Of a stretch of DNA of 64,000 bases, positions 26,517 through 36,662 are shown piece after piece. Below the pieces are notes generated by a model. It was not told where the DNA came from and made no database searches. It saw only the letters and a list, made by a program, of their open reading frames with translations. The stretch spans positions 1 to 64,000 of the forward strand of contig CANGPN010000002.1 of the NCBI GenBank assembly GCA_947456305.1. The letters are read 5' to 3'. Numbering within the stretch: position 1 is the first letter of the stretch; the number at the start of each line of letters is the position of its first letter. The stretch comes from Comamonadaceae bacterium. GTDB taxonomy: Bacteria > Pseudomonadota > Gammaproteobacteria > Burkholderiales > Burkholderiaceae_C. Position numbers and translations under genes: made by a program.

Positions 26517-28349
26517 ATGAACCCACCTGCCTATGTAAAGCACGCCAAACTCATTGCTTGGGTTGCCGACATGGTCGCTTTGTGCAAACCGGACCAGGTT
26601 TACTGGTGTGACGGCAGCGAAGAAGAATACCAACGCCTGTGCCAGCAATTGGTCGATGCCGGTACCTTTAAAAAGCTCAACCCGGCCAAGCGGCCGAATT
26701 CATTCTTGGCCTGCTCCGACCCCAGCGACGTGGCCCGCGTCGAAGACCGCACTTATATTTGCTCTGAGAAAAAAGAACAGGCCGGACCCACCAACAACTG
26801 GATGGACCCCGCCGAAATGCGCCGCACACTGCAGCCCTTGTTTGACGGTTGCATGAAAGGCCGCACCATGTATGTGGTGCCGTTCAGCATGGGCCCGTTG
26901 GGCTCGCCCATCGCCCACATCGGTATCGAGTTGTCTGACAGCGCTTACGTGGCGGTGAACCAGCGCATCATGACCCGCATGGGCAAAGCGGTGTTTGATG
27001 TGCTGGGTGCAGATGGCGATTTCGTCCCTTGCGTACACACCGTCGGCGCACCGCTGGCCGCCGGTCAACAAGATGTGGCCTGGCCGTGCAACGCCACCAA
27101 ATACATCGTGCATTACCCGCAAACCCGCGAAATCTGGTCTTACGGCTCAGGCTATGGCGGCAATGCCTTGCTGGGTAAAAAATGTTTCGCGCTGCGCATC
27201 GCCTCCAACATGGGCCGCGACCAAGGCTGGCTGGCAGAGCACATGCTCATCCTGGGTTTGACCAATCCGCAAGGCAAAAAATACCATGTGGCAGCGGCTT
27301 TCCCCAGCGCCTGCGGCAAAACCAATTTCTCCATGCTGGTGCCACCCGCCGGTTTTGACGGCTGGAAAGTCACCACCATAGGCGACGATATCGCTTGGAT
27401 CAAACCCAACGCCAAAGGTGAATTGCGGGCCATCAACCCGGAAGCCGGTTACTTCGGTGTTGCGCCCGGCACCAATTTCCACACCAACCCCAACTGCATG
27501 GCCAGCCTAGACAAAAACGTCATCTTCACCAACGTGGCTTTGACCGATGACGGCGATGTCTGGTGGGAAGGCATGGAGAAAGACACCGGCCATTTGCCGG
27601 ATCACCTGATTGATTGGCAAGGCAAAGACTGGACTCCCGCGATTGCCAAAGAAACCGGTGCCAAAGCCGCGCACCCGAATGCACGCTTTACCGTGGCCGC
27701 CACCAACAACCCGGCGCTGGACAGCGCTTGGGACGACGCCTCCGGCGTGAAAATCGACGCGTTCATCTTTGGCGGCCGCCGCTCCACCACCGTACCGCTG
27801 GTCACACAAGCGCGCAACTGGACCGAAGGTGTGTACATGGCCGCAACCATGGGCTCGGAGACCACGGCTGCGGCCGCCGGTCAACAAGGCGTGGTCCGAC
27901 GCGACCCGTTTGCCATGCTGCCGTTCATGGGCTACAACATGAGCGACTATTTCCAGCACTGGCTGAACATGGGCGATAAATTGAAAACCAGCGGTGCAAA
28001 CCTGCCTGCGATTTTCTGCGTCAACTGGTTCCGCAAAGGCGAGGACGGCAAATTCGTCTGGCCGGGTTACGGTGAAAACATGCGCGTTCTGAAGTGGATG
28101 ATTGACCGCGTTGAGGGTCAGGCCAAAGGCAAAGAGAATGTGTTCGGTATCAGCCCGACCTATGAAGAAATCACCTGGACAGGTTTGGATTTCACACCTG
28201 CGCAGTTCCAAACCGTGACCCACATCGACAAAGCCGCTTGGGTGGAAGAACTGAAGTTGCATGAAGTGCTGTTCACGCAACTGGCTTACCACCTGCCTTC
28301 CGAATTGACGGCCACCAAAGCGGCAATTGCGTTGCGCCTGGAGGCTTGA
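26517..28349 (+). CDS. pckG: Phosphoenolpyruvate carboxykinase (GTP)
   Basis: 610 residues, normal length. Converts oxaloacetate and GTP to phosphoenolpyruvate, CO2 and GDP: the gluconeogenic step from organic acids. Seen: P-loop (kinase-1a) [25 protein letters not shown] (kinase-2 metal site), [12 protein letters not shown] and [26 protein letters not shown] is 5 bases before the ATG at 26517. Together with zwf-edd-eda and no phosphofructokinase in view, it fits an organism that runs gluconeogenesis and Entner-Doudoroff rather than classical glycolysis. A structured leader precedes it. Confidence 0.97.
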   Translation: MNPPAYVKHAKLIAWVADMVALCKPDQVYWCDGSEEEYQRLCQQLVDAGTFKKLNPAKRPNSFLACSDPSDVARVEDRTYICSEKKEQAGPTNNWMDPAEMRRTLQPLFDGCMKGRTMYVVPFSMGPLGSPIAHIGIELSDSAYVAVNQRIMTRMGKAVFDVLGADGDFVPCVHTVGAPLAAGQQDVAWPCNATKYIVHYPQTREIWSYGSGYGGNALLGKKCFALRIASNMGRDQGWLAEHMLILGLTNPQGKKYHVAAAFPSACGKTNFSMLVPPAGFDGWKVTTIGDDIAWIKPNAKGELRAINPEAGYFGVAPGTNFHTNPNCMASLDKNVIFTNVALTDDGDVWWEGMEKDTGHLPDHLIDWQGKDWTPAIAKETGAKAAHPNARFTVAATNNPALDSAWDDASGVKIDAFIFGGRRSTTVPLVTQARNWTEGVYMAATMGSETTAAAAGQQGVVRRDPFAMLPFMGYNMSDYFQHWLNMGDKLKTSGANLPAIFCVNWFRKGEDGKFVWPGYGENMRVLKWMIDRVEGQAKGKENVFGISPTYEEITWTGLDFTPAQFQTVTHIDKAAWVEELKLHEVLFTQLAYHLPSELTATKAAIALRLEA

Positions 28350-28417
28350 ACCGCCGCTGTCTTATGGACAGCTTCTGGCATCATGCGGTTTGGATTGTTT
28401 GTAGGCAAAGGTAAAGC

Positions 28418-30025
28418 ATGAGCGCGTTTGAGGTGAGCTGGCCGCAACAGCAACTGGAACATCATTTTCAACCTGCGCGTGCTTTGCGTTGTTTTACGCA
28501 CAGGCCTCACAGCCTGCATGCTTTGCTGGAAAACGCCGTCGCCGTGAATCCGCGCGGCACGGCCTTGGTCTGTGATGACACGCGGCTGAGCTACAGCGAG
28601 TTAAACCAACGTGTCGGTCAGTTAGCCGCAGGCTGGCTGCAACTCGGCGTCAAGCCAGGCGACCGGGTTGCTTTGCTGCTGGGCAACCGCATTGAGTTTG
28701 TGCTGTGTCTCTTAGCCGCTGCCCGACTGGGCGCCATCACTGTACCCATCAGCATCCGCGAGCAAACCCCTGGCATGCATTACATGCTTGAACACTGCGC
28801 TGCCGTCATGCTGGTGCACGAAGCCACTTTGGCCGCCGTGGTGCCGACCACAGACAGCCTGCCCGATCTGCACTGGCGCGTGAGTTTTGACGGCTGTGCA
28901 GGCGCACAGGACTTTGACTCGCTGTTATCCGATCAAGTGTGCGAAACCGCTGCCAGCGTCAATGAAGAAGATACGGCGGTGATTTTGTACACCTCAGGCA
29001 CCACCGGCAGGCCCAAGGGTGCCATGCTCAGCCATTTAGGCATCTTGCACTCTTGCATCCATTACCAAGCCGGCATGGCGTTGGGTATGCACGATGTCGG
29101 TCTCGCTGCCGTGCCCTTAAGCCATGTCACCGGTTTGGTGGCTTTGGTCACTACCATGCTGCACGTGGCAGGAAAACTGGTCATACTGCCGGCCTTCAAA
29201 GCGGCTGCTTTTTTGCAACTGGCACAGCAAGAAGCCATGACGTATACCCTCATGGTCCCTGCCATGTACAACCTGTGTTTGTTGCAACCTGACTTCACTC
29301 AATACGATTTGAGCCATTGGCGCATTGGTGCATACGGCGGAGCGCCTATGCCGGTGGCCAGTATTGAAGCCATGGCGCGGACACTACCGTCCCTGGTACT
29401 GATGAACTGCTACGGTGCCACGGAAACCACCTCGCCTGCCACCATGATGCCGCCGGGCATGACGGCTTTGCATAACGACACCGTCGGTCAACCGCTGGTC
29501 TGTACGGAGATCAAAGTAGTTGATGACGACGGCCAAATTGTGCCGGCGGGCGACATGGGCGAGATTTGGATCAAAGGGCCTATGGTGGTCGCTGGTTACT
29601 GGAACAACCCCGAAGCCACGGCCAAAGAGTTTGTCGACGGCTACTGGAAATCGGGTGACATGGGCAGTTTGGACGCGCAAGCTTATGTCCGCATTCTGGA
29701 CCGCAAAAAAGACATGCTTAACCGTGGCGGTTACAAGATTTACTGCATAGAGGTTGAAAATACCTTGTACCAGCATCCCGCGGTGGCTGAGTGTGCGATC
29801 GTGGCCAAACCCTGTCCGGTTCTGGGCGAGCGAGTGCATGCCTTTATTTCATTGCGGGATACAGCCAGCGCCGAGGAATTGACTCTTTTTTGCAGCACGC
29901 GACTGTCTCGCGAAAAAGTCCCCGAAAGCTTCACGCTCAGCAGCGAGCCCTTGCCGCGCAATGCCAACGGCAAATTGATGAAACGCTTGATGCGAGAGAC
30001 ATTGCTGGAAACTTTAAATACGTGA
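28418..30025 (+). CDS. AMP-dependent acyl-CoA synthetase/ligase
   Basis: 535 residues. Activates a carboxylic acid to its CoA thioester through an acyl-adenylate. All core motifs of the ANL superfamily are present: P-loop YTSGTTGRPKGAMLSH from residue 191, NCYGATETTSPATM, WKSGDMGSLDAQAYV with DRKKDMLNRGGYKI, and the C-terminal catalytic lysine in PRNANGKLMKR. The acyl substrate is not readable; medium/long-chain fatty or aromatic acids are possible. No beta-oxidation or other partner gene is adjacent; 68 bases follow pckG. Confidence 0.9.
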   Translation: MSAFEVSWPQQQLEHHFQPARALRCFTHRPHSLHALLENAVAVNPRGTALVCDDTRLSYSELNQRVGQLAAGWLQLGVKPGDRVALLLGNRIEFVLCLLAAARLGAITVPISIREQTPGMHYMLEHCAAVMLVHEATLAAVVPTTDSLPDLHWRVSFDGCAGAQDFDSLLSDQVCETAASVNEEDTAVILYTSGTTGRPKGAMLSHLGILHSCIHYQAGMALGMHDVGLAAVPLSHVTGLVALVTTMLHVAGKLVILPAFKAAAFLQLAQQEAMTYTLMVPAMYNLCLLQPDFTQYDLSHWRIGAYGGAPMPVASIEAMARTLPSLVLMNCYGATETTSPATMMPPGMTALHNDTVGQPLVCTEIKVVDDDGQIVPAGDMGEIWIKGPMVVAGYWNNPEATAKEFVDGYWKSGDMGSLDAQAYVRILDRKKDMLNRGGYKIYCIEVENTLYQHPAVAECAIVAKPCPVLGERVHAFISLRDTASAEELTLFCSTRLSREKVPESFTLSSEPLPRNANGKLMKRLMRETLLETLNT

Positions 30026-30080
30026 AGTTTGTCTGATACGCCGTTTTTCAAAAGCGCTTCAACCTGAGTGTCAGGCCACC

Positions 30081-30854
30081 CTAAGACCTGGCGGACAACT
30101 GCTGCGCCAGCGCCAGGTATTGCTGCACTGGCACTTCTTCGGCGCGTCTCTGTACGTCAAAATCGCCACTAAAACCTCTGTCTGTCAGCCAGCGACCCAG
30201 CGTGTGCCGTATCAATTTGCGTCTTTGGCTGAAAGCCACTTGTACCAATTCGCTCAACAAGGTTTCGTCGACCAGCGCTGGTTGTGTATGCGGCAGCATG
30301 CGCACCACGGCACTGTCAACGCGCGGCGGCGGATCAAATGCCTGCGGGCCGACCAGCAATACCATTTCCATGTCATAGCGCCATTGCAGCATCACGCTCA
30401 AGCGCCCGTAATGAGCGGTAGACGGCGCGGCCACCATGCGCTCCACGACTTCTTTTTGCAGCATGAAGTGCTGGTCTTTGATCACTTGCACATGGTTTAG
30501 CAAATGAAACAGTATGGGCGTTGAAATGTTGTAAGGCAAGTTGCCGACCACGCGCAATTGCAGCGTTTGTAAACGGGCGGCCAACTCGCTGAAATCAACT
30601 TTGAGCACATCGGACTCTGTCACTGTCAATTGCGTATGCTCGCGCAAACGCTTGGCCAAATCACGGTCTAGTTCGATCACCTGCAAGTGCCCCAGGCGCT
30701 CGACCAGAGGCTGGGTCATGGCCGCCAGGCCGGGGCCGATTTCAACCATCACCTCGCCTGCTTGCGGAGCAATAGCTTGCACGATTTGCGCGATCACACC
30801 AGGATCGGTTAAAAAATGTTGCCCGAAGCGTTTGCGCGCCTGATGTTGAGCCAT
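30081..30854 (-). CDS. rsmA: 16S rRNA dimethyladenosine transferase RsmA
   Basis: 257 residues. Dimethylates two adjacent adenines near the 3' end of 16S r[21 protein letters not shown] is the family start, [16 protein letters not shown] is the AdoMet-binding loop, and [18 protein letters not shown] contains the catalytic NLPY. It follows surA on the same strand after 15 bases, the conserved lptD-surA-rsmA order. Confidence 0.96.
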   Translation of the reverse strand: MAQHQARKRFGQHFLTDPGVIAQIVQAIAPQAGEVMVEIGPGLAAMTQPLVERLGHLQVIELDRDLAKRLREHTQLTVTESDVLKVDFSELAARLQTLQLRVVGNLPYNISTPILFHLLNHVQVIKDQHFMLQKEVVERMVAAPSTAHYGRLSVMLQWRYDMEMVLLVGPQAFDPPPRVDSAVVRMLPHTQPALVDETLLSELVQVAFSQRRKLIRHTLGRWLTDRGFSGDFDVQRRAEEVPVQQYLALAQQLSARS

Positions 30855-30869
30855 CGCTAAATTCCGGAC

Positions 30870-32270
30870 TTATTGCGGCGGTTCACGGTATTCCACGTAT
30901 GCGCGACCACGTACTTCACGCTCCCAGTTTTTCAAAGTTTCATCAAATTTGCGCTCGCGCAGAATATTGCGCGCCAACTCTTGCTTGTCGCGCAAGCTCA
31001 GCGGCGCCTCACGCCGTTCCAGCACCTGTAATAAATGCACACCGAAACGTGACACCAGCGGATCGCCTATCTGGCCGGGTTGCAAACTGTCCATGGCTTT
31101 TTCAAACTCGGGCACCATCATGCCGGGATTCGCCCATCCCAAATCTCCGCCTTGGGTAGCACTGGCATCCTGAGAAAACTGCTTTGCCAAATCTTCAAAG
31201 CTGACGCTGCCCGCTTCAATCTTGGATTTGTAACCGGCCAATTGGGCGCGCGCCGCATCCTGGCTTAATTGACCGCCGGGCCTGAGCAGAATATGTCTGG
31301 CCCGGGTCTGCAGGATGCTGGACGGCAAGGCGTTCGGCGATTTCCTCTCCAGCAGTTTCAACAAATGAAAACCTGCGCCAGAGCGTATGGGACCGGTGAC
31401 TGCACCCACTGACAATGATTGAACCGCGTCAACAAACAATACGGGGTACCTGTCAGGACTGCGCATTCCCAGTTGCCCACCGTTAGTGCGATCCGGGGCG
31501 TTGGAAAACTGCGCGGCGAGTTTGCTGAAATCCTCACCGTTTTTGACTCTTTGCAACAGTTCTAGCGCCTTGTTGTATGCCTGCGTGACTTCATCGGCAT
31601 TGGCTTTTTCAGATAACGACAACAATATGTGTGCAATGTGTATATCGTCATTTTTTCCGTTTTGCGTGCTGCTGTTTTCACTCAGGAATTTTTCAATCTC
31701 GTAGTCTTGCACCTTGATACGGCCGGTGATTTCACGTTCGCGCACCCGCTGTAACAGTATTTGACGTTTGATTTGTGCCCGGTAGCGCTCCCAGCCCAAG
31801 CCTTGTGCTTGAACACGCTGTTGCAATTCTTGCAAAGACAAGTTGTTACGCCGCGCCGTCATATCTATGGCCTGTTGCAACTCATCAGCTGATACCTGCA
31901 TATTCAACTGACGAGCCACTTGGAGTTGCGCAGATTCGTTAATCAGTGTTTCAAGCGCGTCCTGAAGTAAAGCACTTTTGCCCAGCCTGGCCGCCGCCGG
32001 GTCTGCCATGACAGCCAATGCATTGACTTCCATATTGGTAATAGGCTCGTTGTCCACCACGGCCACCATATAGTCCAGGGCTTGTAATTGGTCCGGGCTG
32101 TCCGCTGCTGAAGCAGCGCTGCTATTGCGCAAATTCAATCCGATGCCGGGTTGATTGGGTACTTTAGGCTTGAGCGTTTGAGCCGCGCCCGGTTGGACGA
32201 ACAGGCAAGTGAGCAGCACTAAGCCCGTGCTGATGACAGATTTAAATTTCATACCTATGGATTCATTCAT
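30870..32270 (-). CDS. surA: Periplasmic chaperone and peptidyl-prolyl isomerase SurA
   Basis: 466 residues from ATG 32270. Escorts outer-membrane proteins across the periplasm. A signal peptide (KFKSVISTGLVLLTCLFV, cleavage near GAAQT) is followed by the SurA N-terminal domain (DYMVAVVDNEPITNMEV), then two parvulin-type domains, IHIAHILLSLSEKA and TRARHILLRPGGQL, and a C-terminal helix. The start overlaps the last 8 bases of lptD, so translation is probably coupled; ATG 32252 (MKFKSV) is an alternative that gives a more usual signal peptide. Confidence 0.93.
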   Translation of the reverse strand: MNESIGMKFKSVISTGLVLLTCLFVQPGAAQTLKPKVPNQPGIGLNLRNSSAASAADSPDQLQALDYMVAVVDNEPITNMEVNALAVMADPAAARLGKSALLQDALETLINESAQLQVARQLNMQVSADELQQAIDMTARRNNLSLQELQQRVQAQGLGWERYRAQIKRQILLQRVREREITGRIKVQDYEIEKFLSENSSTQNGKNDDIHIAHILLSLSEKANADEVTQAYNKALELLQRVKNGEDFSKLAAQFSNAPDRTNGGQLGMRSPDRYPVLFVDAVQSLSVGAVTGPIRSGAGFHLLKLLERKSPNALPSSILQTRARHILLRPGGQLSQDAARAQLAGYKSKIEAGSVSFEDLAKQFSQDASATQGGDLGWANPGMMVPEFEKAMDSLQPGQIGDPLVSRFGVHLLQVLERREAPLSLRDKQELARNILRERKFDETLKNWEREVRGRAYVEYREPPQ

Positions 32271-34770
32271 AGTTGGTAAAAGGGCTGGGCGCAAATTTAA
32301 ATGGCTCACGCAAATTCTGGTATCGCGACACATTGTCTTTAACCGAGCCCATGGAGCCGAAGCCTAGCCTGGAAAAATCATTGAATTCCAATTGGAACAT
32401 CAAACTGGTACTGGCTGTGGTCAGCGTCAATTGTGTGCGCTGTGCGGCTACCCGTGCCAGCCAACAACCGCCATCGTATTCCAAGCCTAATAATGCATCG
32501 ACCAACCGTTCGTCATACATGCTGTAGTTCAAGCGTCCGACACTGTACCAGTGGCCACCGCCCATACCCTGGCCTTGGCGTTGATCGATACCTATATCGC
32601 GCCATAAATCATTCAACGGCCATTGCCAGCTCACATCTATCACTTCGGATGACTGGTACTGATAACGGTAGGCTGTGTTGATGACGCGATAGCCACTGGG
32701 GTTGTAACGGAAACCGTAAGAACGCCGCTCGGACCGGCTTTCCTCATAGTTGTACTGAACCAGACTGTCGAATGTGAGGCGGGGCGTCAAATACAAACTG
32801 GCGCCACCCAGAATATCGCTGTATCCGTTACTCACGGCAGTCGCATCCGGAGTTAACAATACCTTTTGTTCCGTGAATCGATAACGCTGGGCTAGACCGA
32901 AGCGCGCACCTTCAGCGCCTGTTTGCGGATTGATCATGCGCGAAGTTCCGCCCAAGGTCAATGTATGCGAATCTGATATCCGGTCCTGGCCGGAAAATGC
33001 GTTTTCCGTGAACACCGTGGCAAAGTTAAAGTCGTTGCTACCGGTATCGTAATTAGGTAAATCACTTTGCGAGCGGTAAGGGGTGTATACATAAAAAGCG
33101 CGAGGCTCAAGGGTTTGTGTCCAGTTGTTCGCGAACAAGCGCACCGGCCGCTCCAGCACAGCTCCCGTATCCAGACTGAAGCTGGGCACCACCACGCCAT
33201 CACTGCTGGAGGCACCGCTTTTGCCATAAGTACCGTAATACTTATCGTCATACTGGTATTGACGCGCACTGAGCGTGAGCTTAGGCGTGACGTAGCCGTA
33301 ACTGGTCAAAAAGGGACGACTCAACTGGTTGTTGGCAACCAGTCTCAATGCATTTTGCTGGTGACAGTATGCGCTGCTAGAGTAATAAGTGCAATAAAAA
33401 GCACGGTTCACACTGAAATGCGTTAAATCTGTATTGACGGTCCAATCAAAACCGTTGACATCAGCTCGCAAATAATTGAGCGTGAGTTGCGGCAGTTTGT
33501 CAAACGGCGAAGCAATGGCAGTGCTCGAGTCGATACCTTGCTGGGTTTGCCATTGCGTCATGTTCACAGCGGCTGTAAGCGTTCCCCAATTACGGCCTAG
33601 ATTGAATGAGCTGGGTAAAGTACGCTGCATCAGCTTTCCCTGGCTACTGCTGCTCACACTGGTGAAATCGCTCCAATAATTGTTATCGCTGACACGGTTG
33701 ATTTCAAAAGAGAATGACAAAGGTTGTTTTTCATCAGCCCAGCCGTTGTGCTGGTAACTCAAGCCCCAACGCGCCTCTTGGCGCAAGGCGTCTTCAGGCA
33801 TGAACTCAAACAAGGCATTACCGTTGAAAGGTAGCGCGGGCTCTTTGCGCTCCAGGTACCGAAATTCATTACTGAACAACACGCCGCGCTGCGTCATCGG
33901 TGTGGTGGTGATGGTGTAATCCCGGTTGGGCGCGAGGTTGACGTAATACGGCAAACTCATCTCCAGACCACCCAAGTTATCTAGAAAGAAAGTTGGCGGT
34001 AAAAACCCTGATCGTCTTTCGCTGTTAAGCGGAAAGCTCAACGCCGGAGCAGCCAAAATGGGTAAGCCGTAAAACATGAGTTTTGCATTGGTGGCCAATG
34101 CCTCATTTTTGTCCTGGTCAAAGCTGATTTGGTCGGCTTTCATGAACCAATCCGGCAACCAATCCGGCCCGGGCCTGCGCTTGCAACTGGTATATGTGGC
34201 CTTATCTGCAACGGATTTCTTGTCATCAATGAATTGCATTTTTTCTGCTTTGCCTTGACCATTTCCGCGCAGAAAAAAGAATTCCGGATTCAGCATATAG
34301 CCATCCATGGCGTCGAGTTGCATATCCAACACGCTGCCAGTAAAAATGCTTCCGCCCCTGTTCATGTAAACGCCGCCTGTGGCTCTGGCGCGGTCGTTTG
34401 GCTGAAAATAATCTATTCGCTCCGCTCTTATCAGCGTATCGCCTTTTCGAATCCGTACAGTACCGTCCATAAGAACATCTAAGTCGCTGCGACCATTTAA
34501 ATAATCTGTATCTACATATATCGGTTGTGACCGGGTTTCGTCGCTGCTCCGCTTGGCATTCAATCCGCTGCTTTGTTTAAGCTTCATGCCCGGTCCTAAA
34601 GCTTGGACTTTGTTTTGATCTGTCTCGCTAGCTGGCAATTGCTCTTTGTTTTGAACGTCTGGGCTGCTTTTTAATTCGGGGGGCGCATTTTCTGCGTATG
34701 CTGTGTTGCTGCACCATTGACAGCAGGCGACAGCCAACACGAGCCTTGATAAGACGAAAAACAATCGCAT
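32263..34770 (-). CDS. lptD: LPS assembly outer-membrane protein LptD
   Basis: 835 residues from ATG 34770. Outer-membrane beta-barrel that, with LptE, inserts lipopolysaccharide in the outer leaflet. Signal peptide MRLFFVLSRLVLAVACC...AYA; periplasmic OstA-type domain (GTVRIRKGDTLIRAERIDYF, ARATGGVYMNRGG); long C-terminal barrel of alternating polar/aromatic strands. Cysteines occur in YTSCKRRPG and DGGCWLARV, which may form the inter-domain disulphides seen in other LptD. An upstream in-frame start would only add residues before the signal peptide. Divergent from amgK. Confidence 0.94.
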   Translation of the reverse strand: MRLFFVLSRLVLAVACCQWCSNTAYAENAPPELKSSPDVQNKEQLPASETDQNKVQALGPGMKLKQSSGLNAKRSSDETRSQPIYVDTDYLNGRSDLDVLMDGTVRIRKGDTLIRAERIDYFQPNDRARATGGVYMNRGGSIFTGSVLDMQLDAMDGYMLNPEFFFLRGNGQGKAEKMQFIDDKKSVADKATYTSCKRRPGPDWLPDWFMKADQISFDQDKNEALATNAKLMFYGLPILAAPALSFPLNSERRSGFLPPTFFLDNLGGLEMSLPYYVNLAPNRDYTITTTPMTQRGVLFSNEFRYLERKEPALPFNGNALFEFMPEDALRQEARWGLSYQHNGWADEKQPLSFSFEINRVSDNNYWSDFTSVSSSSQGKLMQRTLPSSFNLGRNWGTLTAAVNMTQWQTQQGIDSSTAIASPFDKLPQLTLNYLRADVNGFDWTVNTDLTHFSVNRAFYCTYYSSSAYCHQQNALRLVANNQLSRPFLTSYGYVTPKLTLSARQYQYDDKYYGTYGKSGASSSDGVVVPSFSLDTGAVLERPVRLFANNWTQTLEPRAFYVYTPYRSQSDLPNYDTGSNDFNFATVFTENAFSGQDRISDSHTLTLGGTSRMINPQTGAEGARFGLAQRYRFTEQKVLLTPDATAVSNGYSDILGGASLYLTPRLTFDSLVQYNYEESRSERRSYGFRYNPSGYRVINTAYRYQYQSSEVIDVSWQWPLNDLWRDIGIDQRQGQGMGGGHWYSVGRLNYSMYDERLVDALLGLEYDGGCWLARVAAQRTQLTLTTASTSLMFQLEFNDFSRLGFGSMGSVKDNVSRYQNLREPFKFAPSPFTNYE

Positions 34771-34820
34771 AGAAAGATTTGACGCCTCGAACAGCGCTGT
34801 TTGTAGAATTCTGATTATCC

Positions 34821-35939
34821 ATGAGCACAACCGACCCACACCATCTGACTGATTTGAACAGTTTTCAAGCCCTGTATGACTTGGGCTGGAACCCTCCTGA
34901 ACGCGCGCTTTTATTTAAACAATGGCTGGTTCCTGTCTCTGTTTCTCACGGACTGAAACTTCATACCTTGCGTATTGCTTCAGCTGATGCCAGTTTCAGA
35001 CGTTATTTCCGCATCGATGGTAACGATCAAACTTTTATTTTGATGGATGCTCCGCCGGACAAAGAGAACTGTCAACCATTTGTTGACATCAGTCACTTAA
35101 TGTTACAAGCCGGTCTGCGCGCTCCCCGTGTGTATGACTGGCAGCCTGAAACGGGTTTTATGCTGTTGGAAGACTTGGGCCAACACACCATGATGCATGC
35201 CTTGACGCAGGTGAATGCCAATCAGCAACTTGGCTTGTTTGAACAAGCTACCGATGCCTTATTGCTATGGCAACAGGCCTCTCAACCTGGCGTGCTGCCG
35301 GCCTATGACGATGCGCTTTTACGCCGCGAACTCTCTTTATTCGAGCAATGGTATGTGAATACTCACCGCCAATACACACTTAATGCACAGCAAACAGCTG
35401 ATTTAGCTTTGGTCTACGACCGCCTCGTGAAGCACAACCTGGCGGCCCCGCGCGTGTATGTGCATCGCGATTTCATGCCGCGCAATCTGATGGTTTCGGA
35501 TCAATCCACGGACAACCGCTTGGGCGTATTGGATTTTCAAGACGCTGTAGAAGGACCACTGACTTATGACATCGCGAGTTTAATGCGGGATGCATTTATC
35601 AGCTGGGACGAGGATTTTTGCTTGGACATCACTGTGCGTTACTGGCAAAAAGCCAAAGCCCAGGGGCTTATGGATTTCGAAGACTGGCATTCTGATTTCG
35701 GCGCTTTTTACCGCGCCGTCGAATGGATGGGTCTGCAAAGGCATTTGAAAGTCGCAGGTATTTTTGCCCGCTTGAGTTTGCGCGACCACAAACCCAAGTA
35801 TCTGGCCGACACACCCAGGTTTATCCAATACATTCGCGCAACCGCCGGACGCTACAGAGAGTTGATGCCACTGCTGCGTTTGGTTGATCAGATCGAAGGT
35901 CAAGCACCGAATGTCTCATACGCATTCGGGCGTATGTGA
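34821..35939 (+). CDS. amgK: Cell-wall amino-sugar kinase AmgK
   Basis: 372 residues. Aminoglycoside-phosphotransferase-like fold: SADASFRRYFRIDGND, the catalytic loop VYVHRDFMPRNLMVSD and the metal motif GVLDFQDAVEGPLTYDIASL. This branch, divergent from lptD, is AmgK, the anomeric kinase that phosphorylates N-acetylmuramate/N-acetylglucosamine in peptidoglycan recycling. Its usual partner murU (uridylyltransferase) is not next door: rsmE follows with a 1-base overlap. Confidence 0.88.
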   Translation: MSTTDPHHLTDLNSFQALYDLGWNPPERALLFKQWLVPVSVSHGLKLHTLRIASADASFRRYFRIDGNDQTFILMDAPPDKENCQPFVDISHLMLQAGLRAPRVYDWQPETGFMLLEDLGQHTMMHALTQVNANQQLGLFEQATDALLLWQQASQPGVLPAYDDALLRRELSLFEQWYVNTHRQYTLNAQQTADLALVYDRLVKHNLAAPRVYVHRDFMPRNLMVSDQSTDNRLGVLDFQDAVEGPLTYDIASLMRDAFISWDEDFCLDITVRYWQKAKAQGLMDFEDWHSDFGAFYRAVEWMGLQRHLKVAGIFARLSLRDHKPKYLADTPRFIQYIRATAGRYRELMPLLRLVDQIEGQAPNVSYAFGRM

Positions 35940-36661
35940 TGCTGTATCACCGGTTTTTTTTAGCTTTTGACTTTAACCTCGGTGAACAAATCAGCTTGTC
36001 TACGCAAGCTGTGCGGCACGTGCAAGTATTGCGTTTGCAGCCTGGTATTCAAATTGAATTATTCGATGGTGCCGGCAAGGCCTGCATCGCTCGCATTGAT
36101 CACATGGGCAAACAAAGGGTAGATGTCACAGTCGTTGAAATACAGCCACCCGATACATCTCCTGTACGGGTCAGGCATTTGGTGGTAGGCATGCCTGCAA
36201 ATGAACGAATGGATTGGCTGGTTGAAAAGGCCACTGAGCTAGGAGCTACACGGATCACCCCGGTGATGACACAACGTACCGTTCTGCGTTTAAGCGGTGA
36301 AAGAGCTGAAAAAAGGCTTGAACACTGGCAAGGCATAGCACAAGCGGCATGCAGTCAAAGCGGTCGCAACCGTTTGCCACAGATTGATTTACCTAAGGGG
36401 TTGACGCAGTACCTGACTGAAGCGGAAGAAAGTAGCAATGATTTGAAAGCGGTGTTAAGCCTGCAATCAGGAACACACCATTGGCGCGAAATCTGGTCTA
36501 CAGCTCCGACTCACGTCACACTGTTGAGCGGGCCGGAAGGCGGATTGACACCGCAAGAAGAACAAGCGGCGCTGGACAAGGGGTTTAAAGCAGTCAATCT
36601 GGGGCTTCAAGTGCTTCGTGCGGAAACCGCACCGCTTGCTGTGTTAGCGCAATTATTGTGA
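35939..36661 (+). CDS. rsmE: 16S rRNA m3U1498 methyltransferase RsmE
   Basis: 240 residues from ATG 35939, overlapping the amgK stop as TGATG. SPOUT-fold methyltransferase of 16S rRNA U1498. RFFLAFDFNLGEQISLSTQA is the PUA-like N-terminus; VGMPANERMDWLVEKATELG, MTQRTV and the AdoMet knot THVTLLSGPEGGLTPQEEQA with LGLQVLRAETAPLAVL are the family blocks. Convergent with the hydrolase gene, one base between stops. Confidence 0.95.
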   Translation: MLYHRFFLAFDFNLGEQISLSTQAVRHVQVLRLQPGIQIELFDGAGKACIARIDHMGKQRVDVTVVEIQPPDTSPVRVRHLVVGMPANERMDWLVEKATELGATRITPVMTQRTVLRLSGERAEKRLEHWQGIAQAACSQSGRNRLPQIDLPKGLTQYLTEAEESSNDLKAVLSLQSGTHHWREIWSTAPTHVTLLSGPEGGLTPQEEQAALDKGFKAVNLGLQVLRAETAPLAVLAQLL

Positions 36662-36662
36662 A

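Noticed and set aside
28353-28370. Hairpin GCTGTC-TTATG-GACAGC after pckG
   Set aside because: Stem is short and no T-run follows, so it is not called as a terminator.
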